The translations under genes were made by a program, and so were the position numbers. From M1-B18 sp048264125 (GTDB lineage: Bacteria; Bacillota; Clostridia; Peptostreptococcales; Natronincolaceae): 64,000 nt of DNA. The notes beneath the pieces were generated by a model, which saw only the letters and a list, made by a program, of their open reading frames with translations, did not search any database and was not told where the DNA came from. This document shows, in pieces, positions 59,337 to 64,000 of the stretch. Location: assembly GCA_048264125.1 (NCBI GenBank), contig JBLXDM010000009.1, positions 132,517 through 196,516 on the forward strand. The letters are read 5' to 3'. Numbering within the stretch: position 1 is the stretch's first letter; the number at the start of each line of letters is the position of its first letter.

Positions 59337-59930
59337 CTACACCACCCCTCTAGAAATCTGAGCTGTTCTCGGCAGGCCCACGATCCTTGAAGCTCTATCA
59401 GCTAGAATGATATCTATCCCCAAAGGGTATTGGCTATTTCGCTGAGTTCTCTCCTCTATCCAGCTCTCAAATAGCGTTACTCCCATATATGCCCTGTCCT
59501 CAATGCCCGGCCCCTGCAAAATCAGCTCTTTACTTTTGTTTAGCTCCTCTACCTCAAATATGATGGTGGCTGAGGCGTGAGGGTCCACCAGATTACCCAA
59601 TTTTGCTGTCTTAAGGGTCTGAAGCTTCTCTTCATCCCTTGCTCCCCTGAGAACAAATATATAATCTGCCTCCTCAAGGGACCTATGGCTGCTGTAGGTA
59701 AGCTGATGTATAAGGGAAGCAATGGCCTCCTGCTCCTCCCCCACGATGTGAAAGCTAACCTCAGAATCCAACAGCATAAGCATCAAAATTAAGGTTCCGG
59801 GATAGAAGCTTATTTCCATGTCTGCTTTAGCTGCTTCATTTGAGATATTCTCTATTGTCCCTGGTCTTGACATCGCCGTCAGCAGCTTGCGGTATGCCCC
59901 TTGTATATCATGTACCATATCTAAATGCAT
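59337..59930 (-). CDS. phnH: Carbon-phosphorus lyase complex subunit PhnH
   Basis: A 197-residue core subunit. MHLDMVHDIQGAYRKLLTAM and SRPGTIENIS open it, and LILQGPGIEDRAYMGV and YPLGIDIILADRASRIVGLP close it, matching PhnH. It lies 2 bases before phnI and is likely coexpressed stoichiometrically. Confidence 0.95.
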   Translation of the reverse strand: MHLDMVHDIQGAYRKLLTAMSRPGTIENISNEAAKADMEISFYPGTLILMLMLLDSEVSFHIVGEEQEAIASLIHQLTYSSHRSLEEADYIFVLRGARDEEKLQTLKTAKLGNLVDPHASATIIFEVEELNKSKELILQGPGIEDRAYMGVTLFESWIEERTQRNSQYPLGIDIILADRASRIVGLPRTAQISRGVV

Positions 59931-59945
59931 TTTTTAAATCCTCCT

Positions 59946-60368
59946 CTATAGCTGCATGGTTTCAAAATTTACCTTTGTCAGCATCAGCCTTCCCTGCCGC
60001 TGCATTAGCTCAGCCTCTATTTTTGTCTCCTCCGACCTTAAGACCTCTTCCCATTTTTCAATCTCTGGCAGCTTCGCATTATAGGCGGCATCTACCACCG
60101 CCAGCAGGTATGCCAGCTCCTCATTGTTACCAGCCACAACCCCCAGTCCCAGAGTCCCCTTTATCTCAACCTTCGCCTCCGTAACCAGCACCTCCCCAAG
60201 ATAAAAGCTAGAATTTTTTGCAGTTTCCCTTTGTTTTATCATGACCAGTCCATTGTTAGGTGCTTCTATTACCCTTAGCTCATATTTCTCCTCAAGACTC
60301 TGCACCAGCCCTCTTGCCAGCTCTATTGATCCCTTTATCAAAATTTCCGTCCTTCTTCTTCGATTCAT
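59946..60368 (-). CDS. phnG: Carbon-phosphorus lyase complex subunit PhnG
   Basis: A 140-residue subunit beginning MNRRRRTEILIKGSIEL, with FYLGEVLVTEAKVEIKGTLG in the middle, the PhnG fingerprint. The ATG at 60368 is preceded by AGGAGGG at correct spacing; an ATG two codons earlier is too near that site. It is the first structural gene of the operon, downstream of phnF and its terminator. Confidence 0.94.
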   Translation of the reverse strand: MNRRRRTEILIKGSIELARGLVQSLEEKYELRVIEAPNNGLVMIKQRETAKNSSFYLGEVLVTEAKVEIKGTLGLGVVAGNNEELAYLLAVVDAAYNAKLPEIEKWEEVLRSEETKIEAELMQRQGRLMLTKVNFETMQL

Positions 60369-60444
60369 GTACATCCCTCCTACAGCTTAAGTATATCTTG
60401 TAGCCAAGTTGGGGTTTGTAAAGCCTCTGTTAAGGGTGTTAAGG

Positions 60445-60488
60445 TTGGGTAAAAAAAAACTACCTTTTAAGGTAGTTTTTTTTGAAGC
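60445..60488 (-). terminator. Terminator between phnF and phnG
   Basis: ACTACCTT and AAGGTAGT pair around two bases, with an A run before and a T run after, so it works on either strand. It follows the phnF stop, so phnF and phnG may need separate promoters or read-through. Confidence 0.75.
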
Positions 60489-60491
60489 CTG

Positions 60492-61205
60492 TTATCCCTC
60501 TACGACATATTTAAAGGAATCGCCTACGTAGTATATTTTTGAATACTCTAATATTCCGTTTTTTTCTGCGTCTATACAATTGGTCTCTATCACTAAAAGA
60601 GGAATTAGCTCTGGGCAGCAGAGGACCTCCCTTTCCTTTAGGGTTGGAAACACAATGCTTAATATGGATTTATCTGATTTAAATTCCTTATAGCCCTGGC
60701 TTTTATAATAGTCAAACATGGAGACTATCCTGCTTCCGGCGGCTTCTATGTCAGGAAAACGGGATTTAGCCACATAGGAATGATGCAGCGCTATCGGTCG
60801 GTTGTCTATCATCCGAAGCCTACCTATTTTATAGACCTCATCCTCTCTCCTAATATCCAGCTCCTGGTATATTTTTGAATCATATTGAATTTTTACGCAG
60901 CAAATATTTTGCGAAATTAGACTGTAGCCTTTGTTTTTCATTTTCCTGCTGAAGCTTTCCTTCCCCGATAATACCAGCTCTATATGCTTTTGGCGGTTTT
61001 TTAGATACCAGCCCTTACCCTGTTTAGGGTACACATACCCCATCTCCTGCAACCGAGTATATACCTTCCGAATGGTCATCCTTGAGGCATGGAACTGGTC
61101 CGCCAGCTGGTTTTCCGATGGCAGCTTTTCATTTATATCATATCTGCCATTATGTATATCTGTCATCAATTCATCGATAATGATGGCTTCAAGGCTGTTT
61201 TTCAT
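60492..61205 (-). CDS. phnF: GntR family regulator of the phosphonate operon (PhnF-like)
   Basis: A 237-residue HutC-type regulator. The winged helix has YDINEKLPSENQLADQFHAS and MTIRKVYTRLQEMG; the UTRA-type domain follows, ending in KIYYVGDSFKYVVEG. It lies upstream of phnG in the same orientation, as PhnF does in other bacteria. The start is the ATG at 61205 after GGGGGAG; an in-frame ATG at 61229 has no site. Confidence 0.88.
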   Translation of the reverse strand: MKNSLEAIIIDELMTDIHNGRYDINEKLPSENQLADQFHASRMTIRKVYTRLQEMGYVYPKQGKGWYLKNRQKHIELVLSGKESFSRKMKNKGYSLISQNICCVKIQYDSKIYQELDIRREDEVYKIGRLRMIDNRPIALHHSYVAKSRFPDIEAAGSRIVSMFDYYKSQGYKEFKSDKSILSIVFPTLKEREVLCCPELIPLLVIETNCIDAEKNGILEYSKIYYVGDSFKYVVEG

Positions 61206-61307
61206 AACGGCTCCCCCTATAGCATCCATTTTTTATAATTATAGTTAAAATAAAGCGATGGCTCATTATAGGGAGGTTATATTTATGTTAAATCTTTCTG
61301 GACATAA

Positions 61308-61348
61308 AATAACCTGCAGGAGAGGATTTCTCCATCCTGCAGGTTATT
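61308..61348 (-). terminator. Terminator of the APH-like gene
   Basis: AATAACCTGCAGGA pairs perfectly with TCCTGCAGGTTATT, with a further GAGGA/TCC pairing in the loop. It lies about 60 bases past the kinase-like gene and upstream of phnF. Confidence 0.7.
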
Positions 61349-61408
61349 AATTGAATAAATGGCATATTACCATAGCAGTATTTTATAAGCATTATGCAAT
61401 TTTCACAA

Positions 61409-62293
61409 TTAAAGCTCCAGCTGAAGGAGCTTTTCAGACAGCTTCGCCAAAATTGTCTGCAGTGCCTCCTTAGGCACGCTTTCCGGCGGCTCACTCATAA
61501 ACTCAACGGCGCTCCATATTTTAGCAAGCTTAACCTGTTGAAGCAGCTCAGCCTCATTGAAGGGAAATTCAATTGGTGCAGCTGTCCATTTTTCTAGATA
61601 CCTTTTTGCTATTAAGGCCTCAAGAGAATTATCAGGAGTCCCTAAGCCCGGCATGGTTATAGCAATATCTATAGCCGGCGAGCCGCTGCTGATTCTCTCC
61701 CAGTCGAAAAGCACCACAGTACCGTCCTTTCTCAGGCCCCAGTTGGTGGGGTTTGTATCTGCATTTATCCAGCAATGGGGTAAGAATAGCTGCTGTGCTT
61801 GTTTTTGAGCTTCGATCAATATCGGCTCCAGCTGAAGAGCGTTCTTATCTGAATAGAGCTTTAATAATTCTTCATTGTGAGGCCTCTCCCACTTCGGCTG
61901 ATAGCCCCCTTCAATTACCGGCTCCATATTCCACATTTCCAAATGAAATTTATGTAGAACCTCCAGCACAGCGGAGTCCGCCTGCCTTCTTTCCACCGGC
62001 AGAGGCACGGGTATATCCTCAATGACTACATAATACACACCCTCCTCTTCGGAGGCCCATAGAAGCTTGGGTATATGCAGCAGGGTTTCTTTTAGATGCT
62101 TTGCGGCTTTAGTATAAAACTGATACTCCTGTTTCTCTATCATTTCCTTTACAATGATAGAGGTATTTGAGTACCTTAAACGATAGCAGCCCCCAATGTC
62201 CTTTATCCCTGCCAGCTTATCTGCCGAGGTGACTTGACCGTGATCCTTTAGATATACTTGGAGCGTATCAGGCCAATTGTTGATAATACGCAT
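61409..62293 (-). CDS. APH-family phosphotransferase (aminoglycoside/choline kinase fold)
   Basis: A 294-residue kinase-like protein. The Brenner-type catalytic loop appears as WINADTNPTNWGLRKDG, where the usual H-G-D is N-A-D while the Asp and Asn are kept, and the metal Asp lies in VVLFDWERISSGSPAID. N-terminal ATP-lobe lysine may be in SIIVKEMIEK. Such proteins phosphorylate small molecules, rarely drugs. No resistance role should be assumed. It stands alone with its own hairpin. Confidence 0.8.
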   Translation of the reverse strand: MRIINNWPDTLQVYLKDHGQVTSADKLAGIKDIGGCYRLRYSNTSIIVKEMIEKQEYQFYTKAAKHLKETLLHIPKLLWASEEEGVYYVVIEDIPVPLPVERRQADSAVLEVLHKFHLEMWNMEPVIEGGYQPKWERPHNEELLKLYSDKNALQLEPILIEAQKQAQQLFLPHCWINADTNPTNWGLRKDGTVVLFDWERISSGSPAIDIAITMPGLGTPDNSLEALIAKRYLEKWTAAPIEFPFNEAELLQQVKLAKIWSAVEFMSEPPESVPKEALQTILAKLSEKLLQLEL

Positions 62294-62377
62294 AGTACCA
62301 TCTCCCTATTTGCTTAATAGTATATCAATACCGGCGTTTCCGATTATCTTTTTACTTATACCATTTTAAAGGCTCTT

Positions 62378-62422
62378 TCACACGCCTTTCATTAAAATCC
62401 TTATAATAAATTCTCTACGCAT
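62378..62422 (-). other. 14-codon mini-ORF with a consensus ribosome-binding site
   Basis: The minus strand has AAAGGAGG, 9 bases, then ATG and MRREFIIRILMKGV before TGA. It lies between thl and the APH-like gene, 85 bases before the latter. It may be a leader peptide or the remains of a deleted gene. Confidence 0.3.
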
Positions 62423-62495
62423 TGAAGAGCTCCTCCTTTAGTGCAAATATTCTTTTAGTATCTCAACCCATAGTCGTTAATTCAATACATCTATA

Positions 62496-62540
62496 TATAC
62501 AAAGAGGTATGAAGCTCTATCCCTCATACCTCTTTGTATA
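62496..62540 (-). terminator. 17-bp perfect hairpin directly after the thiolase gene
   Basis: TATACAAAGAGGTATGA pairs with its full complement around an 11-base loop, starting 3 bases past the stop codon. No T run follows. Confidence 0.65.
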
Positions 62541-62543
62541 TGC

Positions 62544-63725
62544 TTATGCTCTTTTTACGATGACCGCTTCCCCCATACCTCCACCGATGCATAGGGTTGC
62601 TAAGCCTTGCTTTGCATCTCTTTTTTTCATTTCATGCAGCAGGCTCACCAATATTCTAGCCCCACTGGCCCCAACAGGGTGTCCCAGTGCTATGGCTCCT
62701 CCGTTTACATTTACCTTCTCCATGTTGAATTCCAAGTCTATTGCCACAGCTATTGATTGTGCTGCAAAGGCCTCGTTGGCTTCAATTAAATCTATATCCT
62801 TAATTTCCAGACCTGCCTTCTTAAGGGCCTTCTTAGATGCCGGTATAGGTCCTGCCCCCATTATCTCTGGCTCTATGCCTGCTGAAGCATAGGAAACAAT
62901 GGTAGCCAAAGGCTCCAAGCCCAGCTCTTCGGCTTTTTCTCTGCTCATAATAACCAATGCTGCTGCTCCGTCATTGATTCCTGAAGCATTTCCGGCTGTA
63001 ACCGTACCATCCTTTTTGAAGGCCGGCTTTAGTTTTTGCAGAGACTCCAGCGTTGACCCCTCTTTAATATATTCATCCTCCTGAAAAACTACCGTACCCT
63101 TTCTGGTTTTTACCTCCACTGGTACTATTTCATCCTTAAAGCGCCCAGCCTTTTTTGCAGCCTCTGCCTTGTTTTGGCTAGATAAAGCAAATAAATCCTG
63201 CTCCTCCCTTGAGAGCTTCCATTCTTCTACTATATTTTCTGCGGTTATTCCCATATGATAATCATAGAAGGCATCGGTTAAGGCATCCTTTATCATTGTA
63301 TCTATAACCTTACCATGACCCATTCTTTGTCCCCATCTGGCGCTATCTAAGGCATACACTGCTTGGCTCATGTTTTCTGCTCCGCCAACCACTACAACAT
63401 CATTATCTCCCGCCAATATTGTCTGAGCTGCTAAGGATACTGTCTTTAGCCCTGACCCACAGATCATGTTTATGGTAGTAGCAGGAACCTCCACAGGAAG
63501 ACCTGCCAAAATTGCAGCCTGTCTGGCAACCCCTTGTCCATGGCCTGCTTGAAGCACACAGCCCATATATACCTCATCTACTTCCTTTGCTGCCACCTTA
63601 GCCCTATTCAATGCTTCGTTAATAACTATAGCACCCAGCTGTGCCGGTGAAATACTGGCCAAGCTTCCGTTAAAGCTTCCAATAGCGGTTCTGACTGCAC
63701 TAACAATTACTGCTTCCTTTTTCAT
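62544..63725 (-). CDS. thlA: Acetyl-CoA acetyltransferase (thiolase)
   Basis: A 393-residue thiolase II. The nucleophilic cysteine is in NMICGSGLKTVSLAA, the catalytic histidine in GGAIALGHPVGASGARI and the second cysteine in LATLCIGGGMGEAV. It condenses two acetyl-CoA to acetoacetyl-CoA or runs in reverse. The start is the ATG at 63725 with GAGGGGG. It follows CoA-transferase subunit B by 40 bases, so the pair probably handles acetoacetate or short-chain acyl-CoA conversion. Confidence 0.96.
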   Translation of the reverse strand: MKKEAVIVSAVRTAIGSFNGSLASISPAQLGAIVINEALNRAKVAAKEVDEVYMGCVLQAGHGQGVARQAAILAGLPVEVPATTINMICGSGLKTVSLAAQTILAGDNDVVVVGGAENMSQAVYALDSARWGQRMGHGKVIDTMIKDALTDAFYDYHMGITAENIVEEWKLSREEQDLFALSSQNKAEAAKKAGRFKDEIVPVEVKTRKGTVVFQEDEYIKEGSTLESLQKLKPAFKKDGTVTAGNASGINDGAAALVIMSREKAEELGLEPLATIVSYASAGIEPEIMGAGPIPASKKALKKAGLEIKDIDLIEANEAFAAQSIAVAIDLEFNMEKVNVNGGAIALGHPVGASGARILVSLLHEMKKRDAKQGLATLCIGGGMGEAVIVKRA

Positions 63726-63765
63726 CTTAATCCCCCTCTTAATCTTTAATAATATCAAGCTGTAT

Positions 63766-64000
63766 TTATATTTCCATCTTGATTAAATCTTCTGGTATTA
63801 CTAGCTCTGCCTCTGTTTGAGCCTGCACCTCTTCTACTGTAAATTCCGGATTAATCTCTCGTAATACTAAACGTTGATTTACGACCTCCATAACGCCCAT
63901 TTCTGTCACTATTAGATTTACCTGTGCCTTTGCTGTCAGAGGCAGTGTACATTCCTTTAGGATTTTTGCCTTGCCTTTGGCTGTATGGGTCATTGCCACG
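63766..64000 (-). CDS. 3-oxoacid CoA-transferase subunit B, C-terminal part (cut by the window end)
   Basis: The frame is open to the last base, giving 78 residues of the C-terminus. AMTHTAKGKAKILKEC and LPLTAKAQVNLIVTEMGVME are the typical B-subunit ending, followed by REINPEFTVEEVQAQTEAEL. The active-site glutamate region lies outside the window. The enzyme moves CoA between acetoacetyl-CoA and an acid. AtoA/ScoB/CtfB cannot be separated from this fragment. Confidence 0.88.
   Translation of the reverse strand, partial: VAMTHTAKGKAKILKECTLPLTAKAQVNLIVTEMGVMEVVNQRLVLREINPEFTVEEVQAQTEAELVIPEDLIKMEI

Noticed and set aside
60387..60443. TTAAG-like sites before phnG as a second Pho box
   Set aside because: The sites at 60387, 60430 and 60439 are not in 11-base phase, unlike those before phnD.
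1..64000. CRISPR array, tRNA or rRNA genes, prophage or complete transposase
   Set aside because: No regularly spaced repeats, tRNA-like cloverleaf, rRNA sequence or recognised transposase or phage protein was found on reading both strands.

Overview
The window looks like chromosomal DNA of an anaerobic, low-to-moderate GC clostridial Firmicute. The signs are strong AGGAGG ribosome-binding sites, ATG/GTG/TTG starts, AGA/AGG-rich arginine codons, an HPr with the regulatory serine site, CheW/CheA-type chemotaxis, a thiolase next to a CoA-transferase, and one gene with an in-frame UGA read as selenocysteine. An Alkaliphilus/Peptostreptococcales-like relative is my guess at lineage, at low confidence. 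Nearly all genes after 7.1 kb lie on the minus strand. No tRNA, rRNA, CRISPR array, complete insertion sequence or prophage was seen.

Layout. 2-7036 (+): three translationally linked genes, a very large HD/HEAT/nucleotidylyltransferase/phosphoribosyltransferase fusion (cut at the window start), a lactate/malate-dehydrogenase-like protein and a flavodoxin-fold reductase. I know of no described pathway for this set, and it is the best candidate for an undescribed system. 7196-12234: housekeeping and redox genes (flavodoxin, YfcE-like phosphoesterase, Nudix, two FAD proteins). 12370-14812: ECF sigma factor, zinc-finger anti-sigma and two envelope proteins. 15143-19729: MATE pump with MarR, uracil-DNA glycosylase, a decayed GGDEF fragment, GntR, GNAT. 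20004-31164: a complete chemotaxis signalling operon headed by a TetR regulator and ending in a five-PAS hybrid kinase and a lone receiver; no flagellar genes are present.

31811-41577: a self-contained mannitol-family PTS operon with two near-identical MtlA permeases, an MtlR-type regulator, a PfkB kinase, a SorE-like zinc dehydrogenase and its own HPr and Enzyme I, but no mtlD. 42007-43215 (+): an AraC-methyltransferase fusion bounded by copies of a short palindromic repeat and with foreign-looking codon use. 43407-47672: ddl-murF with a VanRS-like two-component pair.

47912-61205: a carbon-phosphorus lyase region (phnF; phnGHIJK; phnM; a hexapeptide transferase; phnL; a PHP phosphoesterase that probably replaces PhnP and PhnN; phnDCEE with Pho-box-like repeats). 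It is followed by a small selenoprotein gene (49074-49358) that ordinary gene callers split at its UGA, and by the thioredoxin/CcdA-like membrane protein that it immediately precedes. 61409-64000: an APH-like kinase, a thiolase and the end of a CoA-transferase subunit B gene cut by the window edge.
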